Numbered from the stretch's first letter, positions 1 through 8,055 are shown. The stretch: DNA of 17,688 nt from Anaerolineaceae bacterium (GCA_028714615.1 JAQTMA010000018.1:1-17688), one strand, 5' to 3'. The notes: a model not told the origin generated them from the letters alone. A program made the numbers and translations.

Positions 1-1135
1 GGATACGCACGGTATACAAGATATCCCCGCCCTTGGGTGTAAAGCCATCCGAGATGCGGTCGATGCGTCCCTTGAGTTTCAGATCGGGCAGCGCGTCGGG
101 AACAACGCTGGCAGCCTGACCAACAGCCAGCTTGACCACGTCCATCTCGGTCAGGTCGCTGGTTTCCACGTACCATTCGGACAGATCGGCCAGGAGCAGC
201 ACCGGTTGGCCGGGAACAGCGTGCTCTTTGGCGGCAATATTCAGACTGACCACCGTGCCATCAAAAGGAGCCTTGAGCTCCAGGGCATCCAGGGAGGCTT
301 GGGCGGCAGTCCGCTGCGCGCGCGCATTATCGAGTTGGGCCTGGGCTAAGGCCAACTGGTCGGGATCTGGACCGTTCTTGAGCTGATCGAGTTCGCGCTG
401 CGCATCGTCCAGTTTGGCTTTGGCGACGGCCACTTGAGCATCGGCGGTGTTCAGGTCTTCTTCGGTAGGTTTGCCGGTGAGCCAATTGTAGTTAGCCAGG
501 GCCTGGTCGCGGGCTTTTTGAGCCAGGGTCAGGTCGCTGATAACTTTATTCTTGAGAATGCTGTCGTCAGGGAACACTTTGGCATGGTCGTATTGATCTT
601 GCATGCGGGCGACGTTAGAAAGCGCCAACTGGTAGGCTGACCAGGCATTGTCAATATCCACCTGGGTGCCGCGCGGATAGGCCATGCCGTCACGGTGATC
701 TTTGGCCTTGCGGTAGGCGGTTTGCGCCTGAGCGAGGGACAGCTCGGCGGCTGAAGTGGACAGGCCGGCTTTCTGGTTCAGCGTATTCAACGCCTGTTGG
801 GCGTTTAACACGGCCAGCTTCGCCGCCGTAACGGCGGCCTCCATCGGTTCGCGGTTGCCGAGCATCACCAATTCGGCGTCCTTGGTGACGTGATCGCCTT
901 CTTTCACCAGGACTTCGGAGACGTCTCCCGCGGTGAGAAAGGCTAACTGGGCCGAATCGCGGGGAACCACGTGCCCTTCCGCACTGACCCCCGCCGTCTG
1001 GCGGACGGTGGGGATGGATGGGGAACTGGTGGCCCCAGCCAGGGACGGCGTAGCGGCAGAGCAGCCAGCCAGCAGGCTGCCCGCTAGAGCCAGGACCAGG
1101 CAAAACAAGGATAAATTGCGTCGAGTACTATTCAT
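1..1135 (-). CDS. Periplasmic-adaptor-like (HlyD/MacA family) lipoprotein, C-terminus cut off by window edge
   Basis: I read this frame by hand: it is open from an ATG at 1135 to the left edge (378 codons, no stop). The N-terminus is a lipoprotein signal with lipobox LLAGC (Cys25) and a Ser/Thr/Pro linker. A barrel/lipoyl half-motif follows (GDVSEVLVKEGDHVTKD), then a long Ala/Gln/Leu-rich alpha-helical hairpin, then the returning half (LKAPFDGTVVSLNI) and the start of a beta-barrel domain. This is the usual order in membrane fusion proteins that work with MacB-type ABC transporters. GAGGAG lies 7 nt before the start. The gene follows the fused permease by 49 nt on the same strand, so it is probably the last visible gene of the exporter operon. 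In a bacterium lacking a classical outer membrane it would be an extracellular lipid-anchored partner rather than a link to TolC; that role is inferred. Confidence 0.88.
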   Translation of the reverse strand, partial: MNSTRRNLSLFCLVLALAGSLLAGCSAATPSLAGATSSPSIPTVRQTAGVSAEGHVVPRDSAQLAFLTAGDVSEVLVKEGDHVTKDAELVMLGNREPMEAAVTAAKLAVLNAQQALNTLNQKAGLSTSAAELSLAQAQTAYRKAKDHRDGMAYPRGTQVDIDNAWSAYQLALSNVARMQDQYDHAKVFPDDSILKNKVISDLTLAQKARDQALANYNWLTGKPTEEDLNTADAQVAVAKAKLDDAQRELDQLKNGPDPDQLALAQAQLDNARAQRTAAQASLDALELKAPFDGTVVSLNIAAKEHAVPGQPVLLLADLSEWYVETSDLTEMDVVKLAVGQAASVVPDALPDLKLKGRIDRISDGFTPKGGDILYTVRI

Positions 1136-1184
1136 GGTTATTCTCCTCTACCGGTGATATACCCCTCCGGTTTAATAGTCCCTG

Positions 1185-3596
1185 TTATTCATAAGAGAGC
1201 ACTTCGCGGATGGTCAGGCGGGCGGCGTTGCGGGCGGGAATGACGCTGGCCAGGATCGAGAGCACCAGAACCGCCCCGAACCAAATGACCACACCGGTGG
1301 GGGTAATGGTAAAACTGGCAGGCGCATCGAAGATAGCCTGGCTGACCTGGTCTGACATCAACTTCCCAAAAGGGATCGAGAGAACGCAACCCAAGGCCCA
1401 ACTGAGCGCACCGATCAACAATCCTTCCACAATCACCATGCTCATTAATATCCCGTCTGATGCGCCGATCGAGCGCATGATGCCGATCTCACGGGTGCGC
1501 TCCATGACGTTCAGGCTCATGGTGCCCATCAGCCCAATACTACCGACCAGCGCTGTCAAGCTGGCCATGATCAACAGGAAGATGGTGAGAATGTTGAGAC
1601 CGCGAGCAGCGGAGGCGCTGACATTCTGCCCGGCGTTCATATCGGCGATATGCAGACCCGCCCGGCGCAGATGCGTCTCGATCTCCAGCTCCAAAGCCTT
1701 CTGCTGATCCATGGTCAGTCCTTTGTGCGAAGCGACCACCTGGAAAGTGATGGCCTTGTTGGGAAGGTGAACCAGGGTGGAGAGATACTCGTAATTGGTA
1801 TAGGCCAGATAACCACCGCTCTTACCGGCCAACTGGAAGAAACCAACCACAGTAAAATTGGTCTCCTTACCGTTGACCAGCAGGCGCAGCGTGTCGCCCG
1901 GTTTGAGGTTTGGGAAGCCCGAAAGGAAACGCTCACTCAAGGCGATCGCGTTCTGGTCTTGCGGGAGAATCCAACGTCCGGAAAGTAACTTGGGCTCCAC
2001 CAGGTGGCTGTCGCTGGGAGGGCCGAATAATTGGATGCTGTCGCCGGGTTTGCCGTTATCCAGGATCAGCTCGCAGCGAGCCGCCGCCCAACCCTCCACG
2101 CTGGCCACCCCGGGCAGGTCGCTCAACTCCTGTTGGATGCGATCCACCCGGTAAGGGCGGTCCATCGTCAGAGTGACATCGGCGCGGAAATACTGGCTGA
2201 CCTGCACGATGTAATTATCGATAGAAGCACGGACGTTAAAGGTCGAGATGAAGATGGCGCCGCCCATGCCCAGGGTGATCAAGGTGAGGATCAGCCGCCC
2301 TTTGCGGCGGAACGTATTGCGCAGTGAAATCATCAATGGGCGCGGGATGCGGCGGATGCGCCCGACCAGGCGATCCAGGAGGCTTTTTTGCGGGCTGGCT
2401 TTCACCTGCCCGGCGCCGGAAAGCGCTTCCTGCACGCTAATCTGCGAACCATGCCAGATGGGGATGAATGCCGCCACCTGGGGAACCAGCAAGGCAATGA
2501 TGAGCTGCAGGATGACGGTACGCGGCACGATGCGGTACGGTTGGGCAGAGAAATTAATGCGCGCTGCCAGGAATTCGATCAGGCGGTTGGCAGCCTGGTC
2601 AGCCAGGGGCTGGGCGATGAGGAATGCCAGGACGCCGAACACGAAGATCAAAGCCATGTAGATCATCACGATCTGACTGCGCCGCGCGCCGATGGTCTTC
2701 ATGATCCCGATTTGGGCCATCTGCTGGTTGAGCAAGGCAAACAATGAATTGGTGATCAGGAAGCCGCTCAAGAAGACGACCAGTAAGCCGAGAAAGAGCA
2801 GTACTCCTGAGATCGCGTCGATGTAAGGTGTGAGCGGGTGGTCGGAGGAGCGGCGCATGATGGTGTTGACCACCAGTTGGTTACTATTCTCAACCTCGTG
2901 CCGCACCCGGTCGGCGACCTGTAAGATGTGGGCCAGGTCGTTGCCATCACCGGTAACAGTCACATAGACCTGGTTGAAGGTGGAAGGCAGCTCCAGCCAT
3001 TCGAGCGTGTCCTGGGTGATGTACCCCTGGACGGGGGCCAGGAAAAAACCCCCGCCAATCCCATTCGAGCCGATGGTTTGGTCGTGGACGATCCCCACCA
3101 CTTTGAGCTGGCGGGTTTTTCCGGAGGGCAGTTCGATCTCAATCGAATCACCCAGGCCAGCATGCGTATCACCGGCCTTGTTGTATTCGAGCACGACTTC
3201 CCGGTCAGACGGAGGCCAGGTTCCCTTGGCGAGCCTGACCTGGTCGATCTGCAGATTCTTGATATCGCCAAGTGCATTAATATTGATGGCAATCCATTGG
3301 CCAGCTCCGGTGTTCAGGCGCATGCCGGCCGTACGGGCGCCTTCCGCGTTTTGTACTCCTTCAAGGCGCCGGACGCGGTCGACCAGATCCTGGTCGATCG
3401 AGGCAGCCGCCATGCGGATGTTAGCGGGATGGATCGCGGCGTAGCCGACACTCATATCGCGACCCAGGACAGCATGCAGCGTAGAAATGATGCCGACGGC
3501 AAATAGCCCCACCGTGATGGAGGCGATGATCAACAAGGAACGGATTTTGTTCCCCCACAGATCGGAAAAGACTTTGCGCCAGCGCGGCCGGATCAT
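1185..3596 (-). CDS. ABC transporter permease with two FtsX/MacB-type halves (803 aa)
   Basis: This is a large membrane subunit of the FtsX/MacB (type VII) class. The first half has a transmembrane helix near residues 20-40, an extracellular MacB-core-like domain to about 255, then three helices around 260-375. The second half repeats the plan: one helix near 430, an outer domain, and three helices ending in IPARNAARLTIREVLSYE, the typical FtsX C-terminal motif. Both halves carry the coupling segment before the second helix (IGIMKTIGARRSQI and IGIMRSIGASDGI). I chose the ATG at 3596 because its first bases overlap the stop of the upstream ATPase (ATGA) and GGAGGAG lies 4 nt before it. An upstream in-frame TTG at 3611 would overlap that ribosome site. 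Such proteins usually move substrates from the outer leaflet or periplasm, or transmit force, rather than form a classic channel. The substrate is unknown. Confidence 0.93.
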   Translation of the reverse strand: MIRPRWRKVFSDLWGNKIRSLLIIASITVGLFAVGIISTLHAVLGRDMSVGYAAIHPANIRMAAASIDQDLVDRVRRLEGVQNAEGARTAGMRLNTGAGQWIAININALGDIKNLQIDQVRLAKGTWPPSDREVVLEYNKAGDTHAGLGDSIEIELPSGKTRQLKVVGIVHDQTIGSNGIGGGFFLAPVQGYITQDTLEWLELPSTFNQVYVTVTGDGNDLAHILQVADRVRHEVENSNQLVVNTIMRRSSDHPLTPYIDAISGVLLFLGLLVVFLSGFLITNSLFALLNQQMAQIGIMKTIGARRSQIVMIYMALIFVFGVLAFLIAQPLADQAANRLIEFLAARINFSAQPYRIVPRTVILQLIIALLVPQVAAFIPIWHGSQISVQEALSGAGQVKASPQKSLLDRLVGRIRRIPRPLMISLRNTFRRKGRLILTLITLGMGGAIFISTFNVRASIDNYIVQVSQYFRADVTLTMDRPYRVDRIQQELSDLPGVASVEGWAAARCELILDNGKPGDSIQLFGPPSDSHLVEPKLLSGRWILPQDQNAIALSERFLSGFPNLKPGDTLRLLVNGKETNFTVVGFFQLAGKSGGYLAYTNYEYLSTLVHLPNKAITFQVVASHKGLTMDQQKALELEIETHLRRAGLHIADMNAGQNVSASAARGLNILTIFLLIMASLTALVGSIGLMGTMSLNVMERTREIGIMRSIGASDGILMSMVIVEGLLIGALSWALGCVLSIPFGKLMSDQVSQAIFDAPASFTITPTGVVIWFGAVLVLSILASVIPARNAARLTIREVLSYE

Positions 3597-4369
3597 CGCG
3601 CTCCTCCGCAAGGTGCACCAGGCGCGATCAACTCGCCGTCCGAAAGCAAGAGCATGCGCGCTGTGCGCTGCGCCAGGCTTTGATCGTGGGTTACCATCAG
3701 GATGGTCTTCCTTTGTTGGATCAACTGGTCGAAAATGGCAAAAACTCCATCGGCCGTCTTCGAATCCAGGTTTCCGGTCGGTTCATCTGCGATCACGATG
3801 GGGGGATCATTGGCGAGCGCCCGGGCGATGGCCGCGCTTTGCTGCTGGCCACCGGCTACTTCGCCGGGCAGTTTCTGCGCCATTTTCTCGAGACCCACCA
3901 GCGCAAGCAAATCCATTGCCCGGCCTTCGCGCTCCCCCGTTGCGAACTTGTTGCAGAAATCCATGGGCAGGATGGTGTTTTCCAGAAGGGTAAGCATGGG
4001 CAATAACTGGAAGAATTGAAAGACGATCCCCAGGTTCAGCCCACGCCAGATAGCCATCTTGCTCTCGCGCATCTTATGAATGTACGTATCCCCAACTCGC
4101 ACCGTCCCCGAGGTGGGGTGATCGATGCCGGTGATCATGTTGACCAGGGTGGATTTTCCACTGCCCGAGCGTCCGACGACACTGACGAATTCTCCGGGGT
4201 AAAAACATGCATCGACACCCTTCAACGCCTGGAAATCCCCGGCAGGAGTCTTGAAGATCTTGACGATCTGGCGCATTTCGATCAGCGGTTGAGACGCCGG
4301 CGCTGCCGGGGATGAAGGAGAGCCGGCTGCGAAGGGGGAGGGTGGAAGACTGCCGGTCATGTCAGCCAT
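3593..4369 (-). CDS. ABC transporter ATP-binding protein, MacB/LolD-like, with a degenerate signature motif (258 aa)
   Basis: A Pro/Ser-rich N-terminal extension of about 28 residues precedes an ATPase domain. Walker A is GRSGSGKST (66-74), Walker B is IVIADEP with catalytic Glu196, the D-loop is NLD and the H-loop is His228 in VTHD. The ABC signature is unusual: VAGGQQQSAAIARAL replaces the family consensus [15 protein letters not shown], so both the signature Ser and the conserved Arg are changed. The start codon lies 8 nt inside the preceding ATPase gene; an ATG three codons later (4360) is an equally plausible start. The stop overlaps the permease start (ATGA), implying translational coupling. 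Together with the neighbouring ATPase it probably forms a heterodimer under the single fused permease. The degenerate signature suggests one ATP site hydrolyses poorly; that is inference from the motif only. Confidence 0.93.
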   Translation of the reverse strand: MADMTGSLPPSPFAAGSPSSPAAPASQPLIEMRQIVKIFKTPAGDFQALKGVDACFYPGEFVSVVGRSGSGKSTLVNMITGIDHPTSGTVRVGDTYIHKMRESKMAIWRGLNLGIVFQFFQLLPMLTLLENTILPMDFCNKFATGEREGRAMDLLALVGLEKMAQKLPGEVAGGQQQSAAIARALANDPPIVIADEPTGNLDSKTADGVFAIFDQLIQQRKTILMVTHDQSLAQRTARMLLLSDGELIAPGAPCGGAR

Positions 4370-5102
4370 TTACAATCTCGCCATCCACAAGATGGACTAC
4401 ACGCGAGACACGCTGCGCCAGGGATTGGTCATGGGTGACCATCAGGATGGTTTTACCCTGGTCGACCAGCTTGAGGAATATCTGAAAAATGGTCTCGGCA
4501 GTGGTGGAGTCGAGACGTCCGGTGGGTTCATCAGCCACCAGGATAGGTGGGTCGTTCGCCAGGGCGCGGGCAATCGCCACGCGTTGCTGCTGTCCGCCGG
4601 AAATGGCAGCGGGAGGCTTGTTAGCGTGAGCTTCCAGCTCGACCTCGCGCAGCAACTGCATGGCTCGTTCGGCACTCTTGCGTGGGCGATACCGGCCGCA
4701 CAGGTCCATCGGGAACATGATGTTATCCAAAAGAGAGAGGGAGGGGAGCAAATGAAACGACTGGTAGATGACGCCCAGATTTAGCCCGCGCCACTGGGCC
4801 AAAGCATCCTCATCCATCTGGTGTACGGAAACGCCCTGCACCCTAACCTCCCCTGAGGTCAGGTGGTCAACCCCGGTCACCATGTTGGCCAGGGTGGTTT
4901 TCCCGGCGCCCGACTTACCGATGATGCCGACGAACTCACCCGGATACACGTCCAGGTCAATGCCTTTCAGCGCCGCGGATTCCCCCGCTGCAGTACGGTA
5001 GATCTTGGTGACCCCTCGCATTTGGATGAGCGGCTGCGCGGTTCCCGGGCTGGGTGGGAATGCCCCACTGCCTTCTTGACTGGACGATTGGATATTTTCC
5101 AT
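4362..5102 (-). CDS. ABC transporter ATP-binding protein, MacB/LolD-like, canonical motifs (246 aa)
   Basis: First gene of the exporter operon. After a short Ser/Pro-rich N-terminus the domain shows Walker [10 protein letters not shown] (62-70), signature [15 protein letters not shown] (from 167), Walker B ILVADEP with Glu192, and the H-loop His224 in VTHD. All catalytic motifs look intact, unlike those of the downstream paralogue, with which it shares much of its sequence ([28 protein letters not shown]). The ATG at 5102 is preferred because AGGA lies 5 nt upstream. The longer frame back to 5183 begins with TTG, has a Cys/Arg/Lys-rich stretch unlike the family, and falls in the predicted 5' leader. 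The two ATPase genes probably arose by duplication and now energise one double permease. Confidence 0.93.
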   Translation of the reverse strand: MENIQSSSQEGSGAFPPSPGTAQPLIQMRGVTKIYRTAAGESAALKGIDLDVYPGEFVGIIGKSGAGKTTLANMVTGVDHLTSGEVRVQGVSVHQMDEDALAQWRGLNLGVIYQSFHLLPSLSLLDNIMFPMDLCGRYRPRKSAERAMQLLREVELEAHANKPPAAISGGQQQRVAIARALANDPPILVADEPTGRLDSTTAETIFQIFLKLVDQGKTILMVTHDQSLAQRVSRVVHLVDGEIVNG

Positions 5103-5185
5103 TACGATCCTACCAAAGCCACCTGCCTTGCACCGACATGGTTTCCGATTGCACGGAATAGTGATGCGCGGTAAAATGAACAATG

Positions 5186-5201
5186 TGTTTATTTATAAAC
5201 A
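5186..5201. promoter_or_regulatory. 16-bp palindrome, candidate TetR operator
   Basis: Seen directly: TGTTTA-TTTA-TAAACA, two perfect 6-bp arms around a 4-bp AT-rich centre. It lies in the 244-bp gap between the divergent tetR and exporter genes, 4-20 nt downstream of the predicted start point of the exporter transcript. A repressor bound there would block promoter clearance. This is the usual geometry for local TetR control, but binding is inferred. A weaker 16-bp inverted repeat (TTCCG, 6-nt gap, CGGAA) lies at 5143-5158 in the leader. Confidence 0.5.
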
Positions 5202-5211
5202 ATACGTTCAT

Positions 5212-5240
5212 ATTATAATCGGGATCAATGAGCTTTGCCA
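5212..5240 (-). promoter_or_regulatory. Predicted promoter of the exporter operon
   Basis: On the minus strand a perfect TATAAT (5217-5212) has TGGCAA, a weak -35 matching 3 of 6, at 5240-5235 with a 17-nt spacer. The start point would fall near 5205, giving a leader of about 100 nt before the first ATPase. The same ATTATAAT core also reads TATAAT on the plus strand (5214-5219), so it could serve the divergent tetR gene too, although no good -35 box is visible for that direction. Confidence 0.45.
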
Positions 5241-5346
5241 TGGAAGATCCCCGGATTTTTGATGTTTCTGCGAGCTCAGTACGCACAAACAGCATAATTC
5301 CGGTTAATCCCACGACTGTAATGAGCCAGGTGACGGGCGGTGGATC

Positions 5347-5976
5347 ATGATGGACAAAAAGCAGGATCGAAGAACCAGCCGGACGCGCCGCTTATTGAGA
5401 GACGCGCTCCTGGCGCTCGTGCTTGAAAAGGGCTACGATACGGTGACCGTTGAAGAGATCACGGCACGGGCTGACCTGGGGCGAACCACTTTCTATTTGC
5501 ATTACCGGGACAAAGAGGAGTTATTGCTGGAGAGCATCGACAGTATGGTCAACGACGTGGTCGAGATGGTCTCCCAGATCCCCCTTTCCGCCTGGAAACC
5601 CGGGCCCTACCCAGAACAAGCGCTGCACACCCCCATCCAGTTCATTTTCGAACACGCCGCCAGCCATGCGGACCTGTACCGCATTATCCTCCGCGGGGAA
5701 GGCCGTTCCCAGGCAACCGAGCGTCTGCGCGAGATCATCGTTCGGGCAGCCAATCGTTTTCTCGAAGTGCGACTGGCGCGCGAACGGCCAGCCATTCACC
5801 CGCACATTCCTCTGGACGTATTTTCGAATTATTTCGCCGGATCGCTGCTGGGCAGCCTGACGTGGTGGCTGGAAAACAGGTTGCCCTATCCACCCGAGCA
5901 AATGGCCGAGATGTTCGAGATGATGTTTTTCCAGGGCTCCGGGCAAGCGCTGGGCTTGCCGCGGCAAACCGAGTAG
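5347..5976 (+). CDS. TetR/AcrR family transcriptional regulator (209 aa)
   Basis: The N-terminal TetR DNA-binding domain covers about residues 12-60, with the recognition helix in ITARADLGRTTFYLHYRDKEEL, a close match to the family consensus. The C-terminal ligand domain (about 75-205) contains a Leu/Trp-rich helix, YFAGSLLGSLTWWLENRLPYPPE, abridged here as GSLTWWLE near residue 175, resembling the TetR_C_7-type regulatory region; that subfamily call is tentative. Two adjacent ATGs (5347, 5350) are possible starts, and GGTGG lies just upstream. It is the only confident plus-strand gene and is divergent from the two-ATPase exporter operon, with a 16-bp palindrome between them. Most likely it represses the exporter and perhaps itself, and is released by a compound the exporter handles. 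The ligand cannot be told from sequence. Confidence 0.93.
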   Translation: MMDKKQDRRTSRTRRLLRDALLALVLEKGYDTVTVEEITARADLGRTTFYLHYRDKEELLLESIDSMVNDVVEMVSQIPLSAWKPGPYPEQALHTPIQFIFEHAASHADLYRIILRGEGRSQATERLREIIVRAANRFLEVRLARERPAIHPHIPLDVFSNYFAGSLLGSLTWWLENRLPYPPEQMAEMFEMMFFQGSGQALGLPRQTE

Positions 5977-5992
5977 ATTTCTCCCCTCACCA

Positions 5993-6409
5993 TCAACCTT
6001 CGCTTTTTCCCCCGATCATGCGGATCGAGACACTTGGCGCGCCTTCTTTACGGAAACGCAGGATCTCCGGATGGGAGGTGGAGAAGCTATCCAAAGATTT
6101 CGTGTCCCAGGTGACGCGCGGTTTACTCCACACAGCCTGCAGGTATTGGCCTTTGAAGCTGGCGCCAGATACTTTAACGGCATTCTTAATGGCTTCCTCT
6201 AGTTCAGTGATGTTGGTATTGACCGCTTCCGCTTTTTCAGAAAATTCGTCTTCGATTTCCTGGAGTTTGGCGCGGATTTCGGGGGTCAGGATAGAGTCGA
6301 TGAGCTGCTTCTTCTCCAATTGCAAGGCATCCCGTTGCGCCTGATACTGAGCAAGCTGATCGAGCATCTTGGGGATAACGGACTCAAGAGTTGGGGGAGG
6401 AGGGCTCAT
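5993..6409 (-). CDS. Small coiled-coil protein of unknown function (138 aa)
   Basis: I do not recognise a named function. Residues 12-80 are charged and heptad-like (Gln/Leu/Lys/Glu rich), predicting a coiled coil. The C-terminal 50 residues form a compact segment with aromatic and conserved-looking motifs: GASFKGQYLQAVWSKPRVTW, then DTKSLD, HPEILRFRKEG and PSVSIR. This resembles short proteins I recall from Chloroflexota and phage-like contexts in which KG..L.AV...RV.WDT and HPEI..FRK.G.PS..IR recur; that is memory, not a search result. No Shine-Dalgarno precedes the start, because the upstream codons encode a Thr/Pro tail. The ATGA overlap with the protease-LysM gene stop implies translation by re-initiation and a functional link. 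The 3' end lies 16 nt from the convergent tetR stop. Confidence 0.8.
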   Translation of the reverse strand: MSPPPPTLESVIPKMLDQLAQYQAQRDALQLEKKQLIDSILTPEIRAKLQEIEDEFSEKAEAVNTNITELEEAIKNAVKVSGASFKGQYLQAVWSKPRVTWDTKSLDSFSTSHPEILRFRKEGAPSVSIRMIGGKSEG

Positions 6410-8055
6410 GCGGGTGTAGGGGTATCGGCCGGTGTGGGGGTATCCGTGGGCGGCAGAGGGGTTTCAGTCGGCGTGGGAGTATCCGTGGGCGGGAGCGGGG
6501 TTTCGGTGGGGGTGGGTGTATCGGTGGGCAAGTCTGTAGCCGTCGGGGTGTGTGTGGGCGGTAGCGAGGTGGCTGTAGGCGTAGGCGTCCGGGTTGGGGT
6601 GTTGGTCGGCGTGTGAGTAGGCGTGCGAGTAGGGGTATCGGAGGGAGTGGCGGTAAGGCTTGGAGTGCGGGTGGGCGCCAGGGTGAAGGAAGGGGTCGGA
6701 GAGGGGCCAGCCGTTGGAGTGCGGCTCGGTGGAGGAGTCGCGGTAACGGTTGGGAAAGGCGTGTCGGTGCGTGCGGTCTGATCGGTGGGAGTTTCGGTGT
6801 TGGGGGGAAGATAAGGCAAGTAAAGCAGTTGGCCCGTCTTAAGAATGTCGCTGGTCATGCAATTGGCCTGGCGAATCTGGGCTACACTCATATTGAGTCG
6901 TTGGCCCAACCCCGACAGAGTGTCGTTGACCCGAATGATATATGCAACCCACCTCGGGGGGCGCCCGCAGGGTGTGGCAGTCGCTGTGGAGAGTGGAGCA
7001 AGCGTCGATTGAATACCTTCTGGCGTCAGGCTGGCTGCTTTTGGGGTTGCGGAGTTTGCCACCAGGGTGGACGGAGAGGAGGGTGTGACAGTGGGCAGCA
7101 ACCAGGGTCGCGTTGCCTGTCCGGTTGCCATGGGGGCAAGCACGTCCGCCCCGGTGACCGGGAAAAGCGGAGCGACCGGCGGGGTAGCGGCGGGTACAGC
7201 CAACAAGAGCGGGAACACCAAGAATAACCCGATATTGATGAGTCCATGCGAGAGCGCCACTCCGAGGATCGAGCCGGTGAGCAGGGTGATACACCCAAAG
7301 ATCAGCGCAACCGCCAGCACAAAAACGACGTCCAGGGGAGAGCGGTACCCCAGGTGCAGAACCGCAAATACAAGGGCTACGTAAAACAAGCCGAACAAGC
7401 CGTAATTGCGCGTGGCGGTGTATTGCATGAAACCACGGAAAATAAATTCCTCTAGAAAGCCGGTAAATACCAACAGAATGATGGCCGGCAGGATGATTTG
7501 CTGCAAGTTCAGTTGAGAAATCAAAGGCGCGGGCTTTAAAATCTGATATTCAACGTAACCCAGAACCAGGCCGCTGGCGCCGATGAGGAGCTGGATGGGC
7601 AGCTTCCGGGGAGAGATGGTTAAGCCCAGCATACTGCTGCTCAGGTTGCCGGCGCGCACCAGAAAAAAGGCGGCAACGCACAGGGGAACTCCCACCACCA
7701 GGTACCAGTAGACATAGGGGATATCGGGCATCGGGAAAGCCAGGCTCAGAACCCGCAACAGGGAAGCCAATGCCAGGCTAAGGTAAAAGCGCTGGCGCAC
7801 TTCCCCGGGTCGAGCCAGAACGTTCAGCAGGAGAGTTACCAGCACGGCCGCATGCAAGATAAGGCCAAGCCGGGCGCCGATCCAGTGGGTGAGGATTTCC
7901 GCAACCGCCAAGGCGATCAAATACGCCAGTGCGGTGACCGGAGTGGATCGAAGGAAAGGAACTTCCTGAATGGATTCACCGGCGCCATCCTGCGGATTTG
8001 ATTCAACGGGGAGGTTGGGTGTGCCAGGAGTAAGAGAAGGGGTACGTTCAGCCAT
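6406..8055 (-). CDS. CPBP-family intramembrane protease fused to LysM and a Thr/Pro repeat tail (549 aa)
   Basis: After a 36-residue Pro/Ser-rich head, residues 37-290 form about eight membrane helices. The CPBP (CAAX/Abi) protease motifs are visible: EEFIFRG with Glu202, Glu203 and Arg207, FAVLHLG with His234, and SHGLIN with His270 and Asn274. A linker of about 80 residues leads to a LysM domain (about 371-414, IIRVNDTLSGLGQRLNMSVA ... ILKTGQLLYLP), expected to bind glycan chains such as peptidoglycan. From about 420 to the end the protein is a low-complexity TPT/TETPLPPTD tail that includes a 13-residue tandem repeat. Family members usually consist only of the protease domain, so the fusion is unusual. 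Topology suggests that LysM and tail lie outside the membrane and tether the protease to the cell wall (inference). The start ATG has no strong ribosome site. A good promoter lies 100 bp upstream. Confidence 0.9.
   Translation of the reverse strand: MAERTPSLTPGTPNLPVESNPQDGAGESIQEVPFLRSTPVTALAYLIALAVAEILTHWIGARLGLILHAAVLVTLLLNVLARPGEVRQRFYLSLALASLLRVLSLAFPMPDIPYVYWYLVVGVPLCVAAFFLVRAGNLSSSMLGLTISPRKLPIQLLIGASGLVLGYVEYQILKPAPLISQLNLQQIILPAIILLVFTGFLEEFIFRGFMQYTATRNYGLFGLFYVALVFAVLHLGYRSPLDVVFVLAVALIFGCITLLTGSILGVALSHGLINIGLFLVFPLLLAVPAATPPVAPLFPVTGADVLAPMATGQATRPWLLPTVTPSSPSTLVANSATPKAASLTPEGIQSTLAPLSTATATPCGRPPRWVAYIIRVNDTLSGLGQRLNMSVAQIRQANCMTSDILKTGQLLYLPYLPPNTETPTDQTARTDTPFPTVTATPPPSRTPTAGPSPTPSFTLAPTRTPSLTATPSDTPTRTPTHTPTNTPTRTPTPTATSLPPTHTPTATDLPTDTPTPTETPLPPTDTPTPTETPLPPTDTPTPADTPTPA
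6440..6517 (-). repeat. 39-bp tandem repeat encoding a 13-residue Thr/Pro unit
   Basis: Two near-identical 39-bp copies (6440-6478 and 6479-6517) with degenerate partial copies on either side encode TPTPTETPLPPTD units in the C-terminal tail of the protease-LysM protein. The plus strand here is rich in G runs (GGGG, GGGGG) every 5-15 nt. Copy number probably varies between strains. Confidence 0.8.

Noticed and set aside
690..1103. Minus-strand open frame of 137 codons
   Set aside because: It is a shifted frame inside the adaptor lipoprotein gene, which reads cleanly in another frame from 1135.
1141..1162. ACCGG/CCGGT inverted repeat between permease and adaptor genes
   Set aside because: Arms of 5 bp around a 12-nt gap are expected by chance at this GC content.
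4362..5183. Longer 273-residue version of the first exporter ATPase
   Set aside because: It would start at TTG within the predicted leader, without a ribosome site and with a non-family N-terminus.
5221..5251. GGGATC/GATCCC inverted repeat in the tetR leader followed by a T run at 5256-5260
   Set aside because: A 6-bp stem with a 19-nt loop is weak, so I do not call an attenuator.
6401..6660. Regular short repeats that might suggest a CRISPR array
   Set aside because: The repeats are in frame, directly adjacent without spacers, and encode a Thr/Pro tail.
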